DNA of 64,000 nucleotides, taken from Brasilonema sennae CENA114 (GTDB taxonomy: Bacteria > Cyanobacteriota > Cyanobacteriia > Cyanobacteriales > Nostocaceae). The notes beneath the pieces were generated by a model. That model was not told the origin of the DNA, made no database searches, and worked only from the letters and a program-made list of their open reading frames with translations. Within the stretch, counting starts at the first letter, position 1. Every line of letters starts with the position of its first letter. Of the stretch, positions 26,060 to 34,940 are shown one piece after another. The stretch covers positions 2,244,654 through 2,308,653 of the forward strand of contig NZ_CP030118.1 in assembly GCF_006968745.1 (NCBI RefSeq), read 5' to 3'. A program made the position numbers and the translations under genes.

Positions 26060-26371
26060 ATGGCTAACACTAACATTACAGAGTCAATAGAAGCCCTAGC
26101 AGCAGAAATAGGCGAAAACATTTATATAGATATTGCCAAATGGCACCTTTACTTATCGAATGCCAAGTTACATACTATAGTTGCAGAAAAAGTATATCCC
26201 TTAATTACTGCTGGAAAATCAGTGGATCAAGATGAAGTTGTACAAGTTTTAGAATCTATTCCTGTTAAAATTGGTGGTGGCACAAAAGAACTTCCTCTGA
26301 TTGATTTACTACCGCAGCAATCCCAAGGCAACCTAGTAGATATTTTAAAAAGATTTCAGCAAGACATGTAA
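26060..26371 (+). CDS. DUF3181 family protein
   Basis: About 103 residues from the ATG at 26060 (MANTNITESIEALAAEIG); the frame is open to 25985, but the added residues are not family-like. Soluble and helical, with the conserved IGENIYIDIAKWHLYL and a VYPLITAGKS loop; a basic/Gly segment IPVKIGGGTKELPLIDLLP near the end. I recognise this as the cyanobacterial DUF3181 group. No function is known. No signal or membrane part. Confidence 0.8.
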   Translation: MANTNITESIEALAAEIGENIYIDIAKWHLYLSNAKLHTIVAEKVYPLITAGKSVDQDEVVQVLESIPVKIGGGTKELPLIDLLPQQSQGNLVDILKRFQQDM

Positions 26372-26976
26372 TCTTACAGTATCGGGAGTGTAAAGGTCAC
26401 TTAACGTGCGGGTCGGGACGGACAAATACCTAGAATTAGCAATGGTAGGGTTGACCGACTTAGTACTAGATTCCAGAAGTTCGTAGCGAAAAACAGCTTT
26501 TTTCATTAAGTTTCAACATTTTTTGGGGTACGGTATGCTGTGCCCCTTTTAACGTGACGGTGAGTCTTAACAGCAACCCCACACCTGATGTCATCAGGTG
26601 CAAAAAAATGCCCCCCTTCATCCGCTGCTAAAGGGGGTGCAAAATATACAGTGGTCTAATTTCTATATAGATGTAGGCGAAATCGACTTATGCAGTAGAA
26701 AAGGCAGTGTCTTTTTTGAAAAATGGCTTCTTCCTACCTAAAACCGTAGACGACAGTAAAATTATTGGATGGCATATCGATTTTTACTTTTAGAAGACTA
26801 TGTGCTTTGGGACACATTATATTCGGTCTGCGATCACTTGGACTTTTCTGAAAATTTATCTGAAAAATATTTGTTTATGTCAGTTAACATAACGATTTAA
26901 GTCATAACTCATCCTAACTGCAATTGTAATAGTTCATTACAAAATTCCGGAGATAAAGTCCAAGAACAGAATACAT
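26372..26976. other. 605-base non-coding region with two palindromes
   Basis: No credible gene on either strand. CACCTGATG (26582-26590) and CATCAGGTG (26592-26600) form a 19-base palindrome followed by an A run. A second palindrome lies close to the permease start (separate entry). The rest is unremarkable, AT-rich sequence. Confidence 0.6.
26924..26942 (+). promoter_or_regulatory. Candidate operator upstream of the ethanolamine permease
   Basis: TTGTAAT (26924-26930) and ATTACAA (26936-26942) are a perfect inverted repeat with a five-base centre, 34 bases before the ATG at 26977. The arm spacing (GTA-N9-TAC) does not fit NtcA, which needs N8. The regulator is unknown. Confidence 0.5.
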
Positions 26977-28461
26977 ATGTTACTGATGAGCATAAGTGTA
27001 TTCATGCAAAAATCAAGAGGAATTATCTCGTATAAAAATGTTCAAAAAAATTATTTAAGGCAGCGGCAACTAAAAAGAGGCGCTGATTCTTTCCTTTTGT
27101 GGAGTTTAGGTGTTGGTGCTGTGATCTCTGGTGATTTCTTTGGTTGGAACTATGGTTTGGCAGCAGGTGGCTTCTGGGGTTTAACGATTGCTACCTTTGT
27201 GATCGCAATCATGTATTTATGCATGGTGTACAGTCTTGCGGAACTGTCAGTAGCCTTACCCCATACAGGCGGCTTTTACTCCTTCACTCGTAACGCCTTT
27301 GGTCCGTTTTGGGGGTTTATTTGCGGTGTAGCTGTCACCATTGAGTATGTGCTAACGACTGCTGCGATTGTCTTTAGTATGAGTAACTACCTGAAATCGT
27401 TGATACCCAACGTACCAAGCTACCTTCTGTGGCTGCTTGCCTACACAATTTTCGTGGCGATCGCGATCCAGAGTTTGGAACTGACTCTGAATGTGAGTGT
27501 TTTTCTCACCTTGGCAGCAATGCTGGTGTTAGGGATATTTTATGTGAGTATGTTGGCAGCAGATGTTTTTAAGCCGGAACTACTGTTCAATGTTCCTGCC
27601 AATCTGGGGGAATCAGCAACCTGGTTACCCAAAGGCTGGCAGGGAGTTTTTGCCTCAATTCCCTATGCTATCTGGTTCTATCTGGCAATTGAAATACTTC
27701 CACTCTCTAGCGAAGAAACTAATGACGTGCCTAGGAATATGCCCAAAGCACTTATATTAAGTATGTTCACCCTGATTGCCCTTTCGGTTCTTACTCTAGT
27801 GCTAAACTCTGGTGTTGGTGGTGGCGCTGCTGCAATTGGTCAATCCAATGTTCCTCTAAAAGATGGGTTGGAAGCTTATTTTGGTAAGGGTGTGACTAGT
27901 GACGTCTTAACAGTGATTGCACTCACTTTTGGCTTGGTGGCTAGCTTTCATACTGTGATTTACGGTTACGGGCGATCGCTCTTTTCCCTGTCCCGTGCCG
28001 GATATATACCCCATTGGATTTCTGTTACAAGTGAAAACCATACTCCTTATCGGGCATTAATTCTAGGTACAGTAGTCGGATTAATTTGTGTCATGCTAAT
28101 TGACTTAGGTAGCGATGCAGTGGATGCAGTTATTTTAAATATGGCTGTTTTTGCAGCACTCATTTCCTATATTCTCGTGATGCTCAGCTACATCAAGCTC
28201 AAGTTCAGTTGTCCTAATCTACCAAGACCTTACGAAAGCCCATTGGGGATTTTTGGGGCAAGTCTTGGGTCTATCCTAGCAATTTTTGCCCTGGTTGCTT
28301 GTTATTTTATACCTGCTTATCAACCTGGTATCAAGGGCATTGCACTTGTTCTGATTATTGCGACTTTTTACTTCTTCTTCTGTAGCAGAAATCGATTAGT
28401 CGCTCAAGCACCAGAGGAAGCAGCAGCACTAAAGAATTCAAAATTCAAAATATACCCGTAG
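26977..28461 (+). CDS. Ethanolamine permease (APC superfamily)
   Basis: 494 residues with about 12 membrane helices. The segment LKRGADSFLLWSLGVGAVISGDFFGWNYGLAAGGF and LAELSVALPHTGGFYSFTRNAFGPFWG is cited here only by its cores GAVISGDFFGWNYGL and ALPHTGGFYSFTRNA, which match the ethanolamine permease family as I remember it. It imports ethanolamine or a related amine by cation symport. The true start may be ATG 26989 or 27004 (MQKSRG). No ethanolamine ammonia-lyase genes are near, so a nitrogen-source role depends on genes elsewhere. Confidence 0.85.
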   Translation: MLLMSISVFMQKSRGIISYKNVQKNYLRQRQLKRGADSFLLWSLGVGAVISGDFFGWNYGLAAGGFWGLTIATFVIAIMYLCMVYSLAELSVALPHTGGFYSFTRNAFGPFWGFICGVAVTIEYVLTTAAIVFSMSNYLKSLIPNVPSYLLWLLAYTIFVAIAIQSLELTLNVSVFLTLAAMLVLGIFYVSMLAADVFKPELLFNVPANLGESATWLPKGWQGVFASIPYAIWFYLAIEILPLSSEETNDVPRNMPKALILSMFTLIALSVLTLVLNSGVGGGAAAIGQSNVPLKDGLEAYFGKGVTSDVLTVIALTFGLVASFHTVIYGYGRSLFSLSRAGYIPHWISVTSENHTPYRALILGTVVGLICVMLIDLGSDAVDAVILNMAVFAALISYILVMLSYIKLKFSCPNLPRPYESPLGIFGASLGSILAIFALVACYFIPAYQPGIKGIALVLIIATFYFFFCSRNRLVAQAPEEAAALKNSKFKIYP

Positions 28462-28512
28462 GACACGCTTGAGATAGGGAGTCAGGGAGTAGTGTAGTGA
28501 AATCAAGTCACT

Positions 28513-28983
28513 TTAAGAAGATACTGTTTTCTCGGCAACTTCTGCCGCTTCGTTCTTAACAGTTGGGGAAACTGCCTTTGTTATCCAAGTCGTGAAAATA
28601 TGAGAAAGTAATCCCATTGGACCAGCAAATAAGCAAAGCGCCAACGAGTGGATTGTCCAAACTCCTGTTTTCTGTCCTTCTAAATAAATGTAGCGCCCAA
28701 CAAATAAATCCATAACCAGGAAATGAACCCAACCAGTTGCAGCAGCTTTCTCATCTGCAAAAAATCTAGCAATATCTGCTAATTGAGGATTTGATAAAGC
28801 TTGAGCATTTTCTGGTGTGATGCTAGTAACAAACAAATACAAATACACGCCTGCCAACGGCACAAAAGGAAGATACGATTCCATAACCCTTTGTGTCACT
28901 TTCCATTTGGGTAGGAGAAACATTAATGTCCAAAATGGTAAAACGAAAATATTAGCAACGTTGAAAATTTGCTCGATAGACAT
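28513..28983 (-). CDS. ABA4-like membrane protein (DUF4281)
   Basis: About 156 residues from the ATG at 28983 (MSIEQIFNVANIFVLPFW); the ATG at 29010 adds nine residues without similarity. Four hydrophobic segments. The family core ATGWVHFLVMDLFVGRYIYLEG is represented by WVHFLVMDLFVGRYIY. Plant ABA4 is needed for neoxanthin formation; cyanobacterial relatives are common but their role is not settled. It sits downstream of the permease, convergent with it. Confidence 0.85.
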   Translation of the reverse strand: MSIEQIFNVANIFVLPFWTLMFLLPKWKVTQRVMESYLPFVPLAGVYLYLFVTSITPENAQALSNPQLADIARFFADEKAAATGWVHFLVMDLFVGRYIYLEGQKTGVWTIHSLALCLFAGPMGLLSHIFTTWITKAVSPTVKNEAAEVAEKTVSS

Positions 28984-29197
28984 AAGAAATGTAAAATTCG
29001 ACTGGTACAATCATATTTTATTATGGCTAATCACATTTGAATACCTACCTACCACTTATATTTACTCAACGGTTAATTTAGAGCAGAGAAACAAAAGAAA
29101 GTTTCACAAATGATGTAGGAGTACTATATGTAAGCGCTATCACTTAGTTACCAGAATCTTGAATGCATTAACTACCCCAATCGTACCGATAGTGATA

Positions 29198-29551
29198 TTA
29201 ACCAAAAAAGCGATAGGAAATGGTCAACTTACCAGATTTAACATCAATTGGTTGGTATTGGATAACAGCGACATCAGAATACCAATCATTTTCCCATTTA
29301 AAATTCACATTGTTATGCATTTTATCTGATACAGAGGTTCTGCCATCAATCGTTAAACTCGCTGTGCCATCAAGTTGGCCAGTAACTTGAATACTAATGA
29401 GATAAACATTTCCTTGTAATGGTGCTTTGCTGATGGTGATTTGTTCTGGTTTGCTGACATCCTTAATTTGAACCGTTCGATCAAATATGGAGCACGAACC
29501 AACTAAACACAATAAAGCTATCAAACAAGTTATAGAAAAAATCTTTTTCAT
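29198..29551 (-). CDS. Putative lipoprotein, unknown function
   Basis: 117 residues. An N-terminal signal (MKKIFSITCLIALLCLVGSC) ends in a lipobox LVGSC with Cys20 as the lipidation site. The mature part is beta-rich (VYLISIQVTGQLDGTASLTIDG, cited core VYLISIQVTGQLDGT) and ends SYRFFG. It should be anchored in a membrane facing the periplasm. I do not recognise the family. Single gene in AT-rich surroundings. Confidence 0.75.
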   Translation of the reverse strand: MKKIFSITCLIALLCLVGSCSIFDRTVQIKDVSKPEQITISKAPLQGNVYLISIQVTGQLDGTASLTIDGRTSVSDKMHNNVNFKWENDWYSDVAVIQYQPIDVKSGKLTISYRFFG

Positions 29552-29988
29552 AATAGAATGAAATCTGCCGGATTTTTCACCCCTGCAATTAAACAGTTAG
29601 TCCAGCGCCGTAGGCGACTGGCGTTAATCAACAAAAAGAAGGCTACCAGATTTTTAGGGACAATACGTCGGCTTTAAACCGAATTGCAAGGGTGTAGAGG
29701 ACAAAAATTTTTGATCATTTTTTGATATTCCCTGCACCCCTGCTTGATTTGGTCACAGGATACGGGAGCGCAAGTGGTTTATATCACGGTGTTGCCAGCA
29801 TAACATCCAATCTATTACGTCCTTAGCATCTTGGTGATTCGCAAAAACACTTCAACCATAAAGAGTTAATATAGAATTGTTAAGGGTTGTTTACAGAATT
29901 TATCAAACTACCGGAATTCTGTTATAACATTCCTCCACTAGATGTAAGTTCTAAAATCCCCACGCTAATTTTATCCAAACGCTCTATT
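29552..29988. other. Upstream region of typA
   Basis: 437 bases between the lipoprotein gene and typA. An open frame runs in from 29887 but its residues do not resemble TypA. No clear operator or riboswitch was seen. A weak GGGTGTAG / CTGCACCC pair is present near 29692-29742. Confidence 0.5.
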
Positions 29989-31779
29989 ATGACGCTCCCA
30001 ATCCGTAACGTCGCTATTATTGCCCACGTTGACCACGGCAAAACAACCCTTGTTGATGCTCTCCTCAAACAATCCGGCATCTTCCGTGAAGGAGAAGACG
30101 TTCCGGATTGCGTCATGGACTCCAACGCCCTAGAACGGGAACGGGGAATTACAATTCTTGCCAAAAATACTGCGGTTCACTATGGAGAGACGCTGATCAA
30201 CATTGTTGATACGCCTGGACACGCTGACTTCGGTGGTGAAGTAGAACGTGTACTCGGCATGGTTGACGGTTGCATTCTCATTGTTGATGCCAACGAAGGT
30301 CCCATGCCTCAAACACGCTTTGTCTTGAAAAAAGCCCTGGAAAAAGGACTGCGCCCCATCGTTGTCGTTAATAAAATCGACCGTCCCCAAGCAGACCCAC
30401 ATGGTGCCACAGATAAAGTGCTGGATCTGTTTCTGGAACTAGGGGCAGATGATGATCAGTGTGATTTTCCTTATCTGTTTGCTTCTGGTATAAGTGGCTA
30501 TGCCAAAGAAAAGTTGGAAGATGAAGCCAAGGATATGCAGCCACTATTTGAAGCTATCCTGCGCCATGTACCAGCACCAGTGGGTGACGCCGACAAGCAA
30601 CTGCAACTACAAGTCACAACCCTAGATTATTCTGAGTATCTGGGACGGATTGTCATTGGCAAAATTCACAATGGCATCATCCGCATGGGACAACAAGCGG
30701 GTTTGGTAAAAGAAAACGGCGAAGTTGTCAAGGCAAAAATCACCAAATTGATGGGCTTTGAAGGGCTGAAGCGCATTGAAATCACAGAAGCTTCCGCTGG
30801 CAATATCGTAGCTGTGTCAGGGTTTGCTGATGCCAACATTGGGGAAACGATTACTGACCCGAACGAACCCCAAGCATTGCCACTGATTAAGGTAGATGAA
30901 CCGACATTGCAAATGACCTTCTGGGTGAATGATTCGCCCTTTGCAGGTCAAGAAGGAAAGTTGGTGACATCACGACAAGTGCGCGATCGCCTCCTTCGCG
31001 AACTAGAAACTAACGTCGCCCTACGCGTTGAAGAAACCGACTCCCCCGATAAATTCTTGGTTTCCGGTCGTGGAGAACTCCACCTAGGGATCTTAATAGA
31101 AACCATGCGCCGCGAAGGTTTTGAGTTTCAAGTATCCCAGCCACAGGTGATTTACCGCGAAGTCAACGGGCAACCTTGCGAACCTTACGAACTTCTGGTA
31201 TTAGACATTCCTGAAGATGCCGTTGGCAGTTGCATTGAGCGACTGGGACAACGCAAAGGCGAAATGCAAGATATGCAAGTGGGTAGTAACGGACGCACCC
31301 AGCTAGAGTTTGTCATCCCCGCCCGTGGATTAATCGGTTTTCGCGGTGAATTCATGCGTATGACTCGTGGTGAAGGTATCATGAACCACAGTTTCCTTGA
31401 CTACCGTCCTATCACTGGTGATATTGAAGCCCGTAACAAAGGTGTCTTAATCTCATTTGAGGAAGGCGTTTCCACCTTCTACGCCATGAAGAACGCCGAA
31501 GATAGAGGTGTATTCTTTATTGTTCCAGGTACGAAAGTTTACAGAGGCATGATTGTCGGAGAACACAATCGTCCCCAAGACTTGGAATTGAACGTCTGCA
31601 AGACGAAGCAACTGACCAACCACCGTGCAGCTGGCGGTGATGAACTGGTACAGTTGCAAGCACCAGTCGATATGAGTCTAGAGCGTGCTTTAGAGTACAT
31701 TGGACCAGATGAATTGGTGGAAGTGACTCCTCAGTCAATTCGTCTGCGGAAGTTGGCGAAGAAGTTAGCGAAACGCTAG
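29989..31779 (+). CDS. typA: Translational GTPase TypA/BipA
   Basis: 596 residues from the ATG at 29989 ([20 protein letters not shown]). Domains in order: GTPase (G1 [10 protein letters not shown]2 RERGITI, G3 DTPGHADF, G4 NKIDRP), EF-G-like beta-barrel domain, domains III and V ([17 protein letters not shown]), and the BipA-specific C-terminal domain. It is a ribosome-binding GTPase needed for ribosome assembly and stress or low-temperature growth. A terminator-like hairpin follows 16 bases after the stop. Monocistronic by position. Confidence 0.97.
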   Translation: MTLPIRNVAIIAHVDHGKTTLVDALLKQSGIFREGEDVPDCVMDSNALERERGITILAKNTAVHYGETLINIVDTPGHADFGGEVERVLGMVDGCILIVDANEGPMPQTRFVLKKALEKGLRPIVVVNKIDRPQADPHGATDKVLDLFLELGADDDQCDFPYLFASGISGYAKEKLEDEAKDMQPLFEAILRHVPAPVGDADKQLQLQVTTLDYSEYLGRIVIGKIHNGIIRMGQQAGLVKENGEVVKAKITKLMGFEGLKRIEITEASAGNIVAVSGFADANIGETITDPNEPQALPLIKVDEPTLQMTFWVNDSPFAGQEGKLVTSRQVRDRLLRELETNVALRVEETDSPDKFLVSGRGELHLGILIETMRREGFEFQVSQPQVIYREVNGQPCEPYELLVLDIPEDAVGSCIERLGQRKGEMQDMQVGSNGRTQLEFVIPARGLIGFRGEFMRMTRGEGIMNHSFLDYRPITGDIEARNKGVLISFEEGVSTFYAMKNAEDRGVFFIVPGTKVYRGMIVGEHNRPQDLELNVCKTKQLTNHRAAGGDELVQLQAPVDMSLERALEYIGPDELVEVTPQSIRLRKLAKKLAKR

Positions 31780-31795
31780 ACACTATGAAATGCTG

Positions 31796-31840
31796 AGTGC
31801 TGAGTTTTGAGGACATCTCACTTAAGGCTCAGCACTTTTT
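31796..31840 (+). terminator. typA terminator
   Basis: AGTGCTGAG (31796-31804) pairs perfectly with CTCAGCACT (31828-31836), followed by a T run to 31840. The loop is long (23 bases). Confidence 0.7.
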
Positions 31841-31847
31841 GTGTATC

Positions 31848-31938
31848 AGGACTTATGCAAAAGTAACGTAGTTGTGTCATTGCGACGTCACAAAGCAATC
31901 TCACAGTCAAGTTCATTAGTAACTCGTGCGTAAGTCCT
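31848..31938. mobile_element. 91-base MITE-like element
   Basis: AGGACTTATGCA at 31848-31859 and TGCGTAAGTCCT at 31927-31938 are terminal inverted repeats with one mismatch in 12. The 67-base interior has no gene. The end sequence AGGACTTACGCA is one I recognise from insertion-sequence-derived elements in cyanobacteria. A lone copy of the right end (GCGTAAGTCCT) occurs near 62256-62266. Confidence 0.72.
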
Positions 31939-32252
31939 ATGTATGTCTACCGCAAGAATCTATCGCTATAAAATGCATTCAAATTTCACCCATGAAAATT
32001 TCAATTGGGTGCGAGGAAACGGTAACTATGATGTGATGTCCAGATTCTGCCGATTCTACGATGCTCTGCTCCCCATACAGTTTTTGTCAATTCAAAATAG
32101 TGAAATCTGCCTTGTGTCCTAACCCTTGAGTCACGAACTCGCGCCTTAACACACATTTTACAAAATTTCAAATCGCTTCAAAGAAGGGGAGTCCTCCCTA
32201 GTTATAGCTCCCGTAGGCTGCGGTACAATGCAAAGAAATGTTTAAATTATGA
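31939..32252. other. Intergenic region upstream of ftrC
   Basis: About 314 bases without a credible gene or repeat; it should contain the ftrC promoter. Nothing else identifiable was seen. Confidence 0.4.
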
Positions 32253-32633
32253 ATGGCCGATCCCATGATTTCACCAGAGGTTAACACAACAAAATCCAGC
32301 GAACATAGCCTAGAGGCGATGCGGCATTTTTCGGAACAATACGCCAAGCGTACTGGAACGTACTTCTGTTCTGAACCTTCTGTTACCGCAGTTGTGATTG
32401 AAGGACTTGCCAAGCACAAAGATGAAATCGGAGCTCCTTTGTGTCCATGTCGCCATTATGAAGACAAACAAGCGGAAGTCAAAGCTACTTTTTGGAACTG
32501 TCCATGCGTACCAATGCGGGAGCGCAAAGAATGTCACTGCATGCTGTTCCTTACATCAGATAATGATTTCGCTGGTGATAAGCAAGAAATTTCTTTAGAA
32601 ACAATTAAGGAAGTACGAGATGGTATGGGATGA
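32253..32633 (+). CDS. ftrC: Ferredoxin-thioredoxin reductase catalytic (beta) subunit
   Basis: 126 residues, slightly longer at the N-terminus than usual; the ATG at 32265 is an alternative start. All seven family cysteines are visible in CSEPSV, CPCRHYED, NCPCVPMRERKECHCM, including the CPC, CPC and CHC motifs that bind the 4Fe-4S cluster and form the redox-active disulfide. It reduces thioredoxins with photosynthetic ferredoxin, linking light to enzymes such as phosphoribulokinase, also in this window. It overlaps the following DUF309 gene by four bases (ATGA). Confidence 0.96.
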   Translation: MADPMISPEVNTTKSSEHSLEAMRHFSEQYAKRTGTYFCSEPSVTAVVIEGLAKHKDEIGAPLCPCRHYEDKQAEVKATFWNCPCVPMRERKECHCMLFLTSDNDFAGDKQEISLETIKEVRDGMG

Positions 32634-33031
32634 ACGAAGAAATGCCTGATGAGTTTTGGCAAGGTGTAGAGCAGTTTAATACTGGGGAGTATTATGCTTG
32701 TCATGATACCTTGGAGGCTCTGTGGATTGAAGCAACAGAGCCAGACAAAACTTTTTATCAAGGCATTTTGCAAATTGCCGTAGCATTTTATCATTTAGGC
32801 AACAAAAATTTACGTGGTGCGGTCATTTTGTTGGGTGAGGGTAGCAATCGCTTGCGACGTTACCCATCAGAATATGGCGGCATTGATGTAGACGAATTAT
32901 TAATTCAGAGTGCGGCATTGTTGAAGGCATTACAACTCACAGAGCCAGAAAAGATTGCCGCTCTTAACCTCGGTCAAGATGAAGGTTTACCCTTGCCTAG
33001 GATTATCAGAGTTAATAATGAAAATACGTAA
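32630..33031 (+). CDS. DUF309 family protein
   Basis: 133 residues. The family motif is FNTGEYYACHDTLEALWIE with the conserved His-Asp-x-x-Glu, followed by DKTFYQGILQIAVAFYHL. The fold is all-helical and soluble. Function unknown. Its start overlaps the ftrC stop (ATGA), so the two are translationally coupled, a pairing that hints at a redox or iron-sulfur connection (inference only). Confidence 0.88.
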   Translation: MNEEMPDEFWQGVEQFNTGEYYACHDTLEALWIEATEPDKTFYQGILQIAVAFYHLGNKNLRGAVILLGEGSNRLRRYPSEYGGIDVDELLIQSAALLKALQLTEPEKIAALNLGQDEGLPLPRIIRVNNENT

Positions 33032-33372
33032 AGAATTAAAAAAAAAATTAAAGAAATATTAAAAATTATTAAAATACTGTAGATTCAACCTAGGTGGCAG
33101 TGCATGCAAATCTGTGTGCTCTGATAGCACCCCATGGGCAGGGATTGCAATCCGTTATGGATGAAACAAACACCTCCCTGTTCCCTGTTCCGTGTTCCCT
33201 ATTCCGGCGTTTCTAACAAATGAAACCTTAAAAGTCGAGACAGCGTCAATACTCCTAGTTTTAGCCAGCAGCTATCCTCGAATAGCCCAAAATGCGTATT
33301 TTATGATCTGTGGTTAAAGTAGTTGAGAAAATTGGAATAACAATCAAAAATCAGAAACTATAAATTGCTATC
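33032..33372. other. Intergenic region upstream of the LptA-like gene
   Basis: 341 bases, with an A-rich start and the string TGTTCCCTGTTCCGTGTTCC near 33179, which is a short degenerate tandem repeat. No gene seen. Confidence 0.45.
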
Positions 33373-33864
33373 ATGCCCCACTATCAATTGCCTCAGTTTC
33401 ACATACGTCGTTTGGCACTAGCTTTAATAGTACCAGTTGTGCTTCTGGGGTCAATGACCTTTCCGAGCCAACTGCAAAGAGCTACTGCACAAACTCAAAA
33501 AGCTCAGCAAAATCGTCCTCTTTACATCCGTGGAAAGGTACAAGAGTATAACTCTAAGACACAAGTGGCAACTATTCGCGGTGAAGTGGAACTGTCTTAT
33601 CCCGCACGAGGTATTCAAGCAACAGCTGCCCAAGCACAATACTTTACCCGCGAACGTCAGATTATTCTTAGTGGCAACGTCTATGTTTTGCAACAAGGAG
33701 GCAATAGCATTAAGGCTGACTCAGTAACGTATCTAATTGATGAAGCGCGATTTGTTGCTACACCCAAGCAAGGTAGTCAAGTAGAATCTATTTATCTGGT
33801 TAACGAGAATAACCAAACTCCTGGATCTGCTCCTGCAACAGCACCTGTGAAAAAATCTAATTAG
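33373..33864 (+). CDS. LptA/OstA-like periplasmic LPS-transport protein
   Basis: 163 residues. An N-terminal signal (about 1-40, hydrophobic LALALIVPVVLLGSM, cleavage near ATAQ) precedes an OstA-like beta-jellyroll: LYIRGKVQEYNSKT, QATAAQAQYFTRERQIILSG, GGNSIKADSVTYLID. LptA forms the periplasmic bridge carrying lipopolysaccharide to the outer membrane. It is directly followed by lptB and an LptF/G-like permease, as in cyanobacterial Lpt loci. Confidence 0.87.
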   Translation: MPHYQLPQFHIRRLALALIVPVVLLGSMTFPSQLQRATAQTQKAQQNRPLYIRGKVQEYNSKTQVATIRGEVELSYPARGIQATAAQAQYFTRERQIILSGNVYVLQQGGNSIKADSVTYLIDEARFVATPKQGSQVESIYLVNENNQTPGSAPATAPVKKSN

Positions 33865-33893
33865 CACAGATAACTCATAAAGGACGGCAGAGG

Positions 33894-34622
33894 GTGAAAA
33901 TTGTCTTAGAAAATGTTCATAAAACTTATGGCAAGCGAGTCATTGTCAATCGCGTCAACCTTTCAGTCGCCCAAGGCGAAATCGTTGGGTTACTTGGTCC
34001 TAATGGCGCTGGTAAAACGACGACTTTTTACATAGCCACAGGTTTAGAAAAACCAGATAAGGGAAAAGTCTGGTTAGACAATGTAGATATGACTCCGCTA
34101 CCAATGCACAGAAGGGCGCGACTAGGCCTTGGTTATTTGGCACAAGAAGCAAGTGTTTTTCGTCAACTCAGCGTGCGAGATAATATTCTTTTGGTGCTAG
34201 AACAAACAAATGTGCCAAGCTGGGATTGGGCAAGGCGAGTGGATACCTTGTTGCGGGAGTTTCGTTTAGAAAAAGTAGCCAACAACAAAGGAATTCAACT
34301 TTCTGGAGGTGAAAGACGCCGGACAGAATTGGCAAGGGCGTTGGCTGCTGGTAAAGAAGGACCAAAATTTTTATTTTTAGATGAACCATTTGCAGGAGTT
34401 GATCCCATAGCAGTCTCAGAAATTCAGCAAATTGTCGCGCAACTGCGCGATCGCGATATGGGCATTTTAATCACCGATCATAACGTCCGCGAAACTCTAG
34501 CCATCACAGATCGCGGATATATTATGCGTGAGGGGCAAATCCTTGCCTCCGGTACCTCCAAAGAACTCTACAATAACCCCCTTGTGCGGCAATACTATCT
34601 GGGCGATAACTTCCAAGCGTAA
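33894..34622 (+). CDS. lptB: LPS export ABC transporter ATP-binding protein LptB
   Basis: 242 residues from GTG at 33894, with AAGGACGG upstream. Walker A GPNGAGKTT, Q-loop YLAQEASVFRQLSV (the LptB-type FRxLSV), signature LSGGERRRTELARAL, Walker B FLFLDEPFAGVDP and the switch His in ITDHNVRETL. It powers LPS extraction from the inner membrane with the LptF/G permease encoded next. The gap to LptA is 29 bases, consistent with one operon. Confidence 0.96.
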   Translation: MKIVLENVHKTYGKRVIVNRVNLSVAQGEIVGLLGPNGAGKTTTFYIATGLEKPDKGKVWLDNVDMTPLPMHRRARLGLGYLAQEASVFRQLSVRDNILLVLEQTNVPSWDWARRVDTLLREFRLEKVANNKGIQLSGGERRRTELARALAAGKEGPKFLFLDEPFAGVDPIAVSEIQQIVAQLRDRDMGILITDHNVRETLAITDRGYIMREGQILASGTSKELYNNPLVRQYYLGDNFQA

Positions 34623-34851
34623 ATAAAAAATCAATTAAAAATAAAAAAACTTTTATATTTACTGTTTTTAATTAAAATTTCGTAATCTGGCTTTATTTTG
34701 TTTACGATTTATTTTGATAACTGCTACATTTTTGATGCTTAAATCTTCTTGTGGCTGAAATTGTTGCTACCCGAAACCAGGATTTCTCACTTGAGTTTGC
34801 ATAGTATAGTGCATAAATGTTTGATGAATCGTGACAAAAAACCTAGTATCA

Positions 34852-34893
34852 ATGACTAATGACTAATAACTAATAACTAATAACTAATGCCTA
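34852..34893 (+). repeat. STRR heptamer array before the LptF/G-like gene
   Basis: Six 7-base units: AATGACT twice, AATAACT three times, AATGCCT once. The ATG at 34887 is part of the last unit, which argues that it is not the real start of the following gene. Confidence 0.9.
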
Positions 34894-34940
34894 AATTTAA
34901 GTCTTTCTACACCATCAATTCGCTGCTCCCTTTTTCTATA

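Noticed and set aside
26924..26942. NtcA site upstream of the ethanolamine permease
   Set aside because: GTA and TAC are nine bases apart rather than eight.
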